DNA of 64,000 nt, from positions 434,001 through 498,000 of the forward strand of contig NZ_LN831029.1 in NCBI RefSeq assembly GCF_001457475.1, in the 5' to 3' direction. Shown piece by piece: positions 53,507 to 61,663 of the stretch (positions within the stretch are counted from its first letter, which is position 1; each line of letters opens with the position of its first letter). The notes under the pieces are model-generated. The model did not search any database and was not told where the DNA came from. It saw only the letters and a program-made list of their open reading frames with translations. Made by a program: the position numbers and the translations under genes. This DNA is from Achromobacter xylosoxidans (GTDB taxonomy: Bacteria > Pseudomonadota > Gammaproteobacteria > Burkholderiales > Burkholderiaceae_B).

Positions 53507-54383
53507 CGCGGACATCGATCTCTTTTTCCCCACCATCGCCGAGCGCGAGGTGCAATACAACGCCCGCGAGTCGGTGGCCGACTTCGACGCCTGCGTGCGC
53601 CGCTATGCCGAGTCGGCCGCCGCGGTGAAGTCGCGCCGCCCCGGTCTGCTGAACCTGCGTTACGGCATGGGTCAGGACGAGCGGCTGGACCTGTTCCTGC
53701 CGGCGGCGAACCGCGGCCCGGCGCCGCTGTTCGTGTTCATCCACGGCGGCTACTGGCGCGCGCAGCGCAAGGAAGACGCGCCGGTGATGGCCGAGGCCTT
53801 CAACGCGGCCGGCGCGGCGGTGGCGGTGCCGGAATACACCCTGGCGCCCGAAGCGACGCTGCCGGAAATCGTGCGCGAGATGCGCTCGGCGCTGGCCTGG
53901 CTGTACCACAACGCGGCGACGTACGGCGTCGATCCCGAGCGTATCTACGTCGGAGGCAGTTCGGCCGGGGGGCATCTGGCGGCGATGCTGGCCGCGCCCG
54001 CCTGGCCGGCGCGCTACGGCGTGCCGGACGACGTGATCAAGGGCACGCTGGCGCTGAGCGGCCTGTTCGACCTGCGGCCGCTGTGCGACGTCCTGCCCAA
54101 TACCTGGCTGCAACTGACGCCGGAGCAGGCGGCGCGCCACAGCCCGATCTTCAACCTGCCCGAGCGCGCCGGCCCCATGTTGCTGGCCGTCGGCGGCCTG
54201 GAGACGCAGGGTTTCAAGAACCAGACCGAAGCCTTCGAGCGCGCCTGGACCGGCGCCGGCCTGCAGGCCACGCGCATCCCGACGCCGCATTGCAACCACT
54301 TCGACCTGGTGAACGAGCTGGAAGACCCGGCCAGCGAGCTGACCCGCGCCACCCTGGCGATGATGGGCCTGGCGCAAGCCTGA
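53499..54383 (+). CDS. Alpha/beta-hydrolase, HGGYW type (arylformamidase/esterase-like)
   Basis: 294 aa. Oxyanion-hole motif FIHGGYWRAQ and nucleophile elbow GGSSAGGHLA are those of the animal-type N-formylkynurenine formamidase/HSL-like group; likely catalytic His in PHCNHFDLV. No tryptophan-degradation gene is near, so an aromatic amide or ester from this pathway is a more likely substrate. ATG 53499 overlaps the GntR gene by 8 bp. Confidence 0.85.
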   Translation: MRDADIDLFFPTIAEREVQYNARESVADFDACVRRYAESAAAVKSRRPGLLNLRYGMGQDERLDLFLPAANRGPAPLFVFIHGGYWRAQRKEDAPVMAEAFNAAGAAVAVPEYTLAPEATLPEIVREMRSALAWLYHNAATYGVDPERIYVGGSSAGGHLAAMLAAPAWPARYGVPDDVIKGTLALSGLFDLRPLCDVLPNTWLQLTPEQAARHSPIFNLPERAGPMLLAVGGLETQGFKNQTEAFERAWTGAGLQATRIPTPHCNHFDLVNELEDPASELTRATLAMMGLAQA

Positions 54384-54408
54384 GCGGGTTGACGGAGACG
54401 GGCGCGCG

Positions 54409-55323
54409 ATGGCCGACCTGAAACTGCTCGAAGACCTGATCGCGCTTGCGCAGAGCGGCAGTTTCGTGCGCGCCGCCGAGGCGCGGCACGTCACGCATCC
54501 GGCCTTCGGGCGCCGCATCCGTACCCTGGAAGCCTGGGCCGGCGCGCCGCTGGTGGATCGCCAGCGCGTGCCGGTGACGCTGACCGCCGAGGGCGAGGCG
54601 CTGCTCAAGACCGCCACCCAGGTGGTCGAGCAGATGGGCCTGGTGCGCCATCGCATCCGCAGTTCGGGCGCGGGCGGCGAGGCGGTGCTGCGCATCGCCA
54701 CCGGCCGCAGCCTGTCGCGCACCGTGGTGGGCGACTGGATCGCGCGGCTGCGCCACCGCGCGCCAAAGGTCCTGGTCGAAGGCACGCAGCTGGAAATCTC
54801 CACCGGCAAGATGGAAGACATGGCGATGCGGCTGGAGCAGGGCAAGGTCGACCTGCTGTGCTGCTACGAACATCCGGCGCTGTCGATGCAACTGAATCCG
54901 GTGCGCTACCGCTACATGACGCTGGGCACCGACAAGCTGGTGCCGGTCAGCCAGGCCGACGGCCGCGGCCGCGCCCGCTATGTGCTGGGCGAGGGCGGCC
55001 CGGCGGCACCGCTGATCACCTACGCCGGCGGCCTGTCGATGGAACGCATCCTGGGCGACCGGCTTGATTCCACGCCCTACGCGCTGACACCGTTCGTGCG
55101 CATCGATTCGCTCGATGCCGCGCATGGGGCCGCGCTCAAGGGGCTCGGCGTGGCCTGGCTGCCGTGGTCGATGGTGGCGGCCGATTGCCGCCGTGGCACG
55201 CTGGTGTCGCTGGGCGGGCGCAGCGACGAGATCGCATTCGAGGTGCGGCTGTACCGCTCCCGCGCGCGCCTGGCGGACCTGGCCGAGGCCGCCTGGGAAG
55301 CCACGGCGAATCGCAAGGCCTAG
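54409..55323 (+). CDS. LysR-family transcriptional regulator
   Basis: 304 aa. HTH LKLLEDLIALAQSGSFVRAAEARHVTHPAFGRRIRTLE; effector-binding domain from about residue 90 (AVLRIATGRSLSRTVV). Subgroup with a Tyr/Cys-rich sensor loop (LLCCYEH). It ends the gentisate/nitrilase run, 25 bp behind the hydrolase, and is followed by a perfect palindrome and a Bug-type binding-protein gene, either of which it could control. Confidence 0.9.
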   Translation: MADLKLLEDLIALAQSGSFVRAAEARHVTHPAFGRRIRTLEAWAGAPLVDRQRVPVTLTAEGEALLKTATQVVEQMGLVRHRIRSSGAGGEAVLRIATGRSLSRTVVGDWIARLRHRAPKVLVEGTQLEISTGKMEDMAMRLEQGKVDLLCCYEHPALSMQLNPVRYRYMTLGTDKLVPVSQADGRGRARYVLGEGGPAAPLITYAGGLSMERILGDRLDSTPYALTPFVRIDSLDAAHGAALKGLGVAWLPWSMVAADCRRGTLVSLGGRSDEIAFEVRLYRSRARLADLAEAAWEATANRKA

Positions 55324-55374
55324 GGGGCGTCGCCCGCCAAGGGTGTCCGGCACCGGCGAGCCGGCCGCTTGCAA

Positions 55375-55404
55375 CCAAATCAGCACTTAAATGTGCTGAT
55401 TTGG
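55375..55404. promoter_or_regulatory. Perfect 12-bp inverted repeat (operator or hairpin)
   Basis: CCAAATCAGCAC (55375-55386), 6-nt centre TTAAAT, and the exact complement GTGCTGATTTGG (55393-55404). No T-run follows, so it is not a classical terminator. It sits about 95 bp before the Bug-type gene, in a good place for an operator. Confidence 0.6.
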
Positions 55405-55497
55405 CACGAAGTGGGCGCGATGCGCGCCGCAGAATGTCTCCCGATATTCCAAACGAGGCGGCGCCGCCGTCCACCACAGCACCCCAGGGAGAAACCC

Positions 55498-56490
55498 ATG
55501 ATTTCGATCACGCATCCGCTGCGCGGCGCGCTGGCCGCGCTCTGTGCAGCGTCCACGCTGGCCGTGGCCGCCCCGGCCATTGCCGCCGGCTACCCCGATC
55601 ATCCCATTTCGCTGGTCGTCGGCTATCCCGCCGGCGGCAGCGTCGACCTGACCGCGCGCCTGTTCGGCGAGGAGCTGGCCAAGCGCATCGGCCAGAGCGT
55701 GGTGGTCGAGAATGCGGGCGGGGCCGGCGGCACCATCGGCGCGCAACGCGTGGCCCGCGCCACGCCGGACGGCTACACGCTGCTGCTGGGATCGACCAAC
55801 GAAATGGTGGTCGCCCGCATGATCAACAGCGCCGTCAAGTACGACGGCGCCAAGGACTTCACCGCGCTCGGCGTGATCGCCTCGCAGCCCATGGTGTTGG
55901 CGGCCAGCAAGAATTCCGGCGTGAAGACCGCTTCCGAATACCTGCAGAAGCTGCGCGCCACCGCGCCAGGCAGTTTCAACTACGGCTCGTCGGGCGTCGG
56001 CACCACGCTGCACCTGGCCGGCGAGATGATCAACCAGGAGACCAAGACGCGCGCCGAGCATGTCCCCTACCGCGGCGTCTCGCCGCTGGTGACCGACCTG
56101 ATGAGCGGCCAGCTGGATTTCGGCATTCTGGTGCTGTCCTCGGGCCTGCCGCAGGTCCGCGCCGACAAGATCGTGGCGCTGGGGGTGACGCAGCCCAAGC
56201 GCTCGCCGGTGGCGCCGGAGATCCCCGCGCTGGCCGAGACGCCGGGATTCGAGGCGGTCGACCTCGGCATCACGTTCTCGCTGTACGGCCCGGCCGGCCT
56301 GCCCGAGCCGGTGGCCGCCAAGCTGCGCGAGGCGCTGGCCGATACGCTCAAGTCGGAACAGTTCCGCGCCAAGATGCTGGAAGCCGGTGGCGTGCTGGCG
56401 CAGCCGGGCGTGGATCCGGTGGCCTCGCAGGCCGCCGAGACGCGCAAGTATGGCGAGCTGGTCAAGGCGGCCAAGATCGAGGCGCAATAA
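55498..56490 (+). CDS. Tripartite tricarboxylate transporter (Bug family) substrate-binding protein
   Basis: 330 aa periplasmic protein. Signal peptide about residues 1-29 (ending APAIAA), followed by the Bug motif YPDHPISLVVGYPAGGSVDLTAR, VVENAGGAGGTIGAQ and DGYTLLLG. Binds carboxylates or amino-acid-like solutes. No TctA/TctB membrane genes are near; orphan Bug proteins are common in Alcaligenaceae. GGGAG precedes the ATG. The deacylase gene follows 85 bp later, linking uptake to N-acyl amino-acid breakdown. Confidence 0.93.
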   Translation: MISITHPLRGALAALCAASTLAVAAPAIAAGYPDHPISLVVGYPAGGSVDLTARLFGEELAKRIGQSVVVENAGGAGGTIGAQRVARATPDGYTLLLGSTNEMVVARMINSAVKYDGAKDFTALGVIASQPMVLAASKNSGVKTASEYLQKLRATAPGSFNYGSSGVGTTLHLAGEMINQETKTRAEHVPYRGVSPLVTDLMSGQLDFGILVLSSGLPQVRADKIVALGVTQPKRSPVAPEIPALAETPGFEAVDLGITFSLYGPAGLPEPVAAKLREALADTLKSEQFRAKMLEAGGVLAQPGVDPVASQAAETRKYGELVKAAKIEAQ

Positions 56491-56575
56491 GCGCGACCCG
56501 TTTCCATGCCGGCGGCCGCCCAGCGCGGCCGTCGGCGCATCCAGATCCCCACACCGCATCAACGCAGGCCACTTC

Positions 56576-57520
56576 ATGGATTTCACCCTTCCCGTTCCCG
56601 ACCTCGCCGCCGAGCGCCTGGGCAATACCGATACGCCGGGCGTCTGGCATTTCGACTCGGGCCTGCCCGGCCGCGCCCTCATGCTGTCCGCGCTGGTGCA
56701 CGGCAACGAACTGTGCGGCGCCTGGGCGCTGAAGGATCTGCTGGCGGCGGGCCTGCGGCCGCGCCGCGGCAGCCTGACGCTGGCGTTCTGCAACCTGCCG
56801 GCCTTCGACCGTTTCGACCTGGCGCGGCACGACGCCTCGCGTTTCGTCGACGAGGACATGAACCGGGTCTGGAGTGCCGAGCGCCTGGACAATCCCATCA
56901 GCAGCGACCGCCGGCGCGCCGCCCAGTTGCGGCCGTGGGTCGAGCGCGCCGACTGGCTGCTGGACCTGCATTCGATGCACGAGCCGGGCGCGCCGCTGCT
57001 GCTGACAGGCGTGCTGCCGCGCAATATCGCGCTGGCGCGACGCTTGAAGGCGCCGCAGCATGTCATCGTGGATGCCGGCCACAAGGACGGCGTGCGCATG
57101 CGCGACTTCGCGCAGTTCGGCGATCCGGCGCGCGACACGGCCTGCGCGCTGCTGATCGAGTGCGGCTTTCACGGCGACCCGGCGGCGCGCGATGTTGCGC
57201 GCGACATGGTGGCGCGCATGCTGGTCGCGTCGGAAGTGATGGACGCGGCTGACGTCCCGGCCGACTGGCTGCAACCGGATGCCGTACCGCAGCGCGTGCT
57301 GGAAGTGACCGACGCGGTGGTGGCGCCGTCGATGGACGTGAGCTTCGCGCAGCCCTGGCAGGGCCTGGAGACACTGGAGAAGGCGGGATCGGTGATCGGC
57401 TGGGCCGACGGTCGCGCGATCGTGTCGCCCTATGACCGCTGCACGCTGGTGATGCCGTCGCTGCGCCAGCTCAAGCCGGGCGTGACGGTGGTGCGATTGG
57501 CGCGCGATTACGCGGATTGA
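56576..57520 (+). CDS. Succinylglutamate desuccinylase/aspartoacylase-family deacylase, paralogue
   Basis: 314 aa, same family as the gene at 19133-20104; identical blocks include LSALVHGNELCGAWALKD, FVDEDMNRVWS and LLIECGFHG. Zinc ligands: His and Glu in HGNE and His in LLDLHSMHE. The two differ mainly around residues 140-240. Here it is paired with a Bug binding protein instead of a peptide importer, suggesting each copy serves a different acyl-amino-acid source. Convergent with the lipocalin gene through a hairpin. Confidence 0.85.
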   Translation: MDFTLPVPDLAAERLGNTDTPGVWHFDSGLPGRALMLSALVHGNELCGAWALKDLLAAGLRPRRGSLTLAFCNLPAFDRFDLARHDASRFVDEDMNRVWSAERLDNPISSDRRRAAQLRPWVERADWLLDLHSMHEPGAPLLLTGVLPRNIALARRLKAPQHVIVDAGHKDGVRMRDFAQFGDPARDTACALLIECGFHGDPAARDVARDMVARMLVASEVMDAADVPADWLQPDAVPQRVLEVTDAVVAPSMDVSFAQPWQGLETLEKAGSVIGWADGRAIVSPYDRCTLVMPSLRQLKPGVTVVRLARDYAD

Positions 57521-57555
57521 ATGGCTCCGGCGCGATGACGGCGGTCGAATGACGA

Positions 57556-57591
57556 GGAGGGCGGACGTGGCGCGCGCCGAGTCCGCCCTCC
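57556..57591. terminator. GC-rich hairpin between convergent genes
   Basis: 11-bp perfect arms GGAGGGCGGAC (57556-57566) and complement (57581-57591), with an inner GGCGCGCC-like loop. It probably ends both the deacylase and lipocalin transcripts; no long U-tract. Confidence 0.6.
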
Positions 57592-57645
57592 GCCCCAGGG
57601 CCATGGCGGGCGAGGCGTCACGCCCCGGGGCGGTCCAGGCCGCCG

Positions 57646-58167
57646 TTACTTCTGCGGCGTGTAGCGCAGTTCGTCGAGCTGGTAGCCCTGCGCCGTGGCG
57701 GCCGCCAGCGCGCGGTCCAGGTCTTCCTTGGGCAGTTGCGGCGAGCGCGACAGGATCCACAGGTATTTGCGGTCGGGCGTGCCGACCACGGCCCAGCGGT
57801 AGTCCGGGTCCAGCCCGATGACCCAGTAGTCGCCCTTGATCGGCTTGAAGAACGAGACCTCGAGCTTGGCGTTGTTGCTGCCTTCGACCACCGTGGCGGT
57901 GCCCGAGGCCGAGTCGATGTCGCCATCCTTGGTGCGGCAGCGGTTGTTGACGCCGACGGTGCCGTCGGGGTGCAGCGTGTACTCCGCGGTGGTGTCGCCA
58001 ACGCAGTTGCGCTGGAAGAACATCGGGAAATTGGCGATCTCGTACCACATGCCGGCATAGCGCTTGAGGTCGACCGATTCCACGGTCTGCATGGGCGGCG
58101 GCGCGGCGTAGGAGATCCCGGCCGCGCCGGCGGCCAGGGCCAGCAGTAATGTTGCAATGCGGCGCAT
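57646..58167 (-). CDS. blc: Outer-membrane-type lipocalin (Blc-like)
   Basis: 173 aa. Signal peptide about residues 1-21 (MRRIATLLLALAAGAAGISYA), without a lipobox Cys, so it is probably a soluble periplasmic form rather than a lipoprotein like E. coli Blc. Lipocalin signature YAGMWYEIANFP, then GDYWVIGLDPDYRWAVVGTPDRKYLWILSR as in Blc. Binds lysophospholipids or fatty acids. AGGAGG precedes ATG 58167; 38 bp follow the gshA gene, so the two may share a transcript. Confidence 0.92.
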   Translation of the reverse strand: MRRIATLLLALAAGAAGISYAAPPPMQTVESVDLKRYAGMWYEIANFPMFFQRNCVGDTTAEYTLHPDGTVGVNNRCRTKDGDIDSASGTATVVEGSNNAKLEVSFFKPIKGDYWVIGLDPDYRWAVVGTPDRKYLWILSRSPQLPKEDLDRALAAATAQGYQLDELRYTPQK

Positions 58168-58205
58168 GGGGCAAGCCTCCTGATCCAAAACCTTAACGAT
58201 ACGCC

Positions 58206-59777
58206 TTATTTGCGAGGCGCTTTCAGCGCGGCGTGGTAGCGGGCGACGTAGGTGTCGAAATCGACGTCATCGGATTGCTCGATACGGCGCTGTTCGGCGC
58301 TGGAGTCGAGCGCGGCCTGGCGGTATTCGGCGGCGACGTCCGCCGGCAGGGGCTCGGCGCGCAGGGCCTGGGCATGTTCGCGGCTCTGGCGCAGAGAATA
58401 GTCGTGGAACGATTCGCCGCTGTCGGTGAGCGCCGCGAGCAGGCGCGCGGAGGGCGTGTCGTCAGGGCGGCCCAGCTTGGCCCGTTGCGCGGCCAGGCTG
58501 TCGGCGTAGGCGCTGCCGCCCAGCGCGGCGTCGTACAGCGCGGCGTAGGGCGCGATCTGGTCCAGCAGTTCCCGGCCCCACTGCGCCAGCTCGACCGCCT
58601 TGCCTTCGCGGTCCAGCTGCAGGCCGGGCTTGCGGCCTTCCTTGACCACGGTGGCGAAGTTGTCGGCGCTGCGCTGACAGTAGCCGTTGGCGGGGAAGAA
58701 GGGGCTGTCCGAGGCGGCGCAGAACAGCAGGAAGGCATCCACGAAACGGCTGGTGTCGGCGTCGATGCCCACCGGCGATTCGGGGTTGATGTCCAGGCAG
58801 CGCACTTCCACGTACTGCACGCCGCGTTCGGCGAGCGCGGTGATGGGGCGTTCGCAGCGGCCGGTGGCGCGCTTGGGGCGGATGCTGGAGTAGTACTCGT
58901 TTTCGATCTGCAGCACGTTGGTGTTGAGCTGGATCCATTCGCCGTTGCGATGCGTGCCGAGCTTCTGGTAGTCGGGCCAGGGCTGGGTGACCGCGTCGTA
59001 CAGGCGGCCAAGGAAGGTGTCGAGATCGTTGTAGCAGAGCTTGAGCTGCGACTGCGCCTTGTTCTGGTAGCCCAAGTCGCTCATGCGCAGGCTGGTGGCG
59101 TAGGGCAGGTACAGGGTATGGTCGCCCAGGCGCTGCAGGCCGTGCTCGCCATCGCGCAGGAAATCACGCGCCAGCGCCGGCGCGGCGCCGAACAGGTACA
59201 TCAGCAGCCAGGAATAGCGCGTGAAGTTGCGGATCAGGCCGATGTAGCCGCGCGAACGCCGGTCCTGGTCGGTGCCGGGCTGGGTGTCGAGCACCGACCA
59301 CAGCGCTTCGGGCAGCGAGAAGTTGTAGTGGACACCGGCGATGCACTGCATGGTCTTGCCGTAGCGCTCGGCCAGGCCGCGGCGGTAGACGTGTTTGAGC
59401 ATGCCGGTATTGGACGTGCCGTACCAGGCGATGGGAATGTCGGCCTCGGCGGGCAGGGTGGCCGGCATCGACTGGTTCCAGATCAGCTCATGATCCAGCA
59501 CGCTGTAGACATGGCGGTGCGTGGCGGTCAGTTCGGCCAGCAGGGCGTCGACATTGGCGTGGGTGCCGGTGATCAGTTCGAGCAGCGATTCCGAATAGTC
59601 GGTGGTGACGTGTTCGTTGGTCAGCGCGGAGCCGAGCCCGGCCGGGTGCGGCGTGCGGGCCAGGATGCCCTGCTCGTCGACGCGCAGGCCTTCTTTTTCG
59701 ATGCCTCGCAGGGTCTGGGCCAGTAGCGAGCGGTTGGCTTCCAGGCGGGAGAGGCGTTGGGCGGCGGTATCAGTCAC
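58206..59777 (-). CDS. gshA: Glutamate-cysteine ligase (gamma-glutamylcysteine synthetase, class I)
   Basis: 523 aa, as in E. coli GshA (518). First step of glutathione synthesis. Seen: GIEKEGLRVDEQG near the N-terminus (ATP/Mg site Glu), TTDYSESLLELITG, and VQYVEVRCLDINPESPVGI. The GTG at 59777 is the best start (MTDTAAQRLSRLEANRSLL), with GAGAAG upstream; the longer open frame has no support. Close to the lipocalin gene on the same strand. Confidence 0.95.
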   Translation of the reverse strand: MTDTAAQRLSRLEANRSLLAQTLRGIEKEGLRVDEQGILARTPHPAGLGSALTNEHVTTDYSESLLELITGTHANVDALLAELTATHRHVYSVLDHELIWNQSMPATLPAEADIPIAWYGTSNTGMLKHVYRRGLAERYGKTMQCIAGVHYNFSLPEALWSVLDTQPGTDQDRRSRGYIGLIRNFTRYSWLLMYLFGAAPALARDFLRDGEHGLQRLGDHTLYLPYATSLRMSDLGYQNKAQSQLKLCYNDLDTFLGRLYDAVTQPWPDYQKLGTHRNGEWIQLNTNVLQIENEYYSSIRPKRATGRCERPITALAERGVQYVEVRCLDINPESPVGIDADTSRFVDAFLLFCAASDSPFFPANGYCQRSADNFATVVKEGRKPGLQLDREGKAVELAQWGRELLDQIAPYAALYDAALGGSAYADSLAAQRAKLGRPDDTPSARLLAALTDSGESFHDYSLRQSREHAQALRAEPLPADVAAEYRQAALDSSAEQRRIEQSDDVDFDTYVARYHAALKAPRK

Positions 59778-59809
59778 GGAATCTTCTCGGTGGGGTCTGT
59801 CGCCGGATT

Positions 59810-60703
59810 TTACGGGGTGCTGGCCTCCTCTGCCGAGGGAGTCAATACCGGGGACAGGGACAATTGCGCGGCGGTGCGCGCCAGCCACTCGTCCAGGTCG
59901 GCATAGACCGGGTCGGCGATGGGGGCGGTTTCGTTGAAAATCTCGTGCCAGGCGCTGTCGTACCAGCGCAAGGTCAGCAGCTCGGCGGGCGCCCGCTGGG
60001 CGAACTGGCGGCTGCCCTCGGCGGCCACGATGGAGTCGTCGCCCGCCACCATCAGCAGGGTGCGGCATGGCAGCAGATGGGCTTCGCGCAGCGAATCGCG
60101 TCCGCCGTCATCGACGAAGCGCGCCAGCCGGCCGGTCATGCTGCGCCGCACCAGCGGGTCGGACCGATAGGCCTTGACCACCGCCCGGTCGTGCGAGATC
60201 CGCGCCGGCGCCAGCCCATGGGGCACCCGCAGGTCGGGCGCGTGCAGCGACATCCAGGTCAGGGTGCGGCGCACCCACAGCGGCACGTTGACCACGAAGG
60301 GCGGCGAACTGAGCACCAGGGCGTCGATCGGCGCCAGCCGTTGCAGCGCGATCCGCACCGCCACCAGGGCGCCCAGGCTGTGGCCCAGCAGGATCGGCGG
60401 GCGGCCCTGGGCGGCGGTCCAGTCGGCCAGGCGGGCCACGGCATCGGTCACCAGGTCTTGCTGGTGCGCCAGGGTGGCGGGGCGTCCGCCCGAGCGGCCA
60501 TGGCCGCGGTGGTCATGGGCGCCCACCGTCCAGCCGCGGGCCGCCAGCCAGCGCGCCAGCCGGTCATAGCGCCCGGCGTGCTCGCTCAGCCCATGCAGCA
60601 GATAGATGCTGGGCGTGCCCGGGCCGACGATCGGCGAAGGCACATTCGGGGCGGCGGGCCAGGCATGATTGGCCAGGAGCGTGCCGTCGGGCGCTGGGGT
60701 CAT
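59810..60703 (-). CDS. Lysophospholipase/monoacylglycerol lipase-like alpha/beta-hydrolase
   Basis: 297 aa. Serine hydrolase of the PldB/MGL group: oxyanion HGLSEHAGRY, GAHDHRGHGRSGG, nucleophile elbow LLGHSLGALVAV, and the late Asp and His in AGDDSIV and DSAWHEIFNE. Probably hydrolyses lysophospholipids or monoglycerides at the cytoplasmic face. ATG 60703 is chosen by homology; the ribosome-binding site is weak. 32 bp upstream of gshA; divergent from the lipoprotein gene. Confidence 0.9.
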   Translation of the reverse strand: MTPAPDGTLLANHAWPAAPNVPSPIVGPGTPSIYLLHGLSEHAGRYDRLARWLAARGWTVGAHDHRGHGRSGGRPATLAHQQDLVTDAVARLADWTAAQGRPPILLGHSLGALVAVRIALQRLAPIDALVLSSPPFVVNVPLWVRRTLTWMSLHAPDLRVPHGLAPARISHDRAVVKAYRSDPLVRRSMTGRLARFVDDGGRDSLREAHLLPCRTLLMVAGDDSIVAAEGSRQFAQRAPAELLTLRWYDSAWHEIFNETAPIADPVYADLDEWLARTAAQLSLSPVLTPSAEEASTP

Positions 60704-60791
60704 GGAAATCGGCGACAATTTGGGGCTGTCCTCGAAATGAAAAGACCGTGGGGTCTTTACGGTAATGACGATTTCATCGCTGTTTCGTTTC

Positions 60792-61304
60792 ATGTTCAAG
60801 AAAGCCGGCCTGATTCTTGTGGTGGCCCTGCTGGCCAGCGCCTGTTCGCCCCGTTACAACTGGCGCGAGGTCGACGTGGCCGACGGCCGCGTGCGGGCGG
60901 CTTTCCCGAACCGCGTGCAGACCGAGACCCGCCAGTTGCGGCTGGATACCCATACGCTGGATTTCACGCTGGCCAGCGCCACCGTGGGCGAGGCGGTGTT
61001 CGCCATCGGCTCGGCGCCGCTGCCGCGGGAGATCGCGGCCGATCCCGTGGCGCGGCAGGCGCTGGGCATGGCGCTGATGCGCTCGCTGTATGTCAACATG
61101 CAGGCGCCGCCGCCCACCGAGTGGCCGCCCTATGGGCAGGACATCGACGTGCAGGGCAAGGCCATGGGCAAGCCCGGCTGGCTGCGCGCGCGGGTGTGGG
61201 TGACCGACTCCATGCTGATCGAGGCCGTGGCGGCGGGCACCGAAGCCAGCCTGCCCGAGGAGCGGGCGCGCGAATTCCTGAGGTCGGTCGTGGTCAAGCC
61301 GTGA
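60792..61304 (+). CDS. Predicted lipoprotein of unknown function
   Basis: 170 aa. Signal peptide with lipobox LASAC, so the mature protein begins at that Cys and is lipidated in the inner or outer membrane. The rest has no recognised domain; it is a single alpha/beta region (TLDFTLASATVGEAVFAIGS, VTDSMLIEAVAAG). An ATG at 60765 would lengthen the N-region; 60792 gives a more compact signal and is preferred, though neither has a good ribosome-binding site. The 3' end overlaps the convergent LuxR-type gene by 11 bp. Confidence 0.75.
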   Translation: MFKKAGLILVVALLASACSPRYNWREVDVADGRVRAAFPNRVQTETRQLRLDTHTLDFTLASATVGEAVFAIGSAPLPREIAADPVARQALGMALMRSLYVNMQAPPPTEWPPYGQDIDVQGKAMGKPGWLRARVWVTDSMLIEAVAAGTEASLPEERAREFLRSVVVKP

Positions 61305-61545
61305 CCGTGTTCAGCAGTCCGCGCCGGATGGCCGTGGCCACCGCGGCGCGCCGGCCGCGCACCTGCAGCTTGCGGCAGGCGTTGCGCAGATGGAAATTGA
61401 CGGTGCTTTCGCTGATGTCGAGGATGCGGGCGGTTTCCCAGCTGGTCTTGCCGATGGCGCTCCAGTGCAGCGAGGCGGATTCTCGAGGCGAAAGCCGGAC
61501 GGGGGCGGGCGCCCGCGGGATGGCGGAAGCGGGTTTGGCGGACAT
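61294..61545 (-). pseudogene. LuxR-type HTH domain only (probable remnant of a quorum-sensing regulator)
   Basis: 83 aa from ATG 61545. It holds a complete LuxR/GerE HTH (LSPRESASLHWSAIGKTSWETARILDISESTVNFHLRNA), and the GKTSWE segment is that of acyl-homoserine-lactone receptors, which normally have a ~160-aa N-terminal sensor. That part is missing; upstream space is taken by the AEC transporter gene. It may be a degraded gene or a functional HTH-only regulator. A longer frame to 61674 adds no sensor. Confidence 0.6.
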
Positions 61546-61663
61546 GACGGATAGGGCGCAGATAGCCTGGAAAAAGACAACCCATGCTCCGACCCCCGAT
61601 GGCCCCCGGACAAGCGGCGATGCCGCCACGTATCTCACTTTGAATCTCTGACGGAATAAACGC

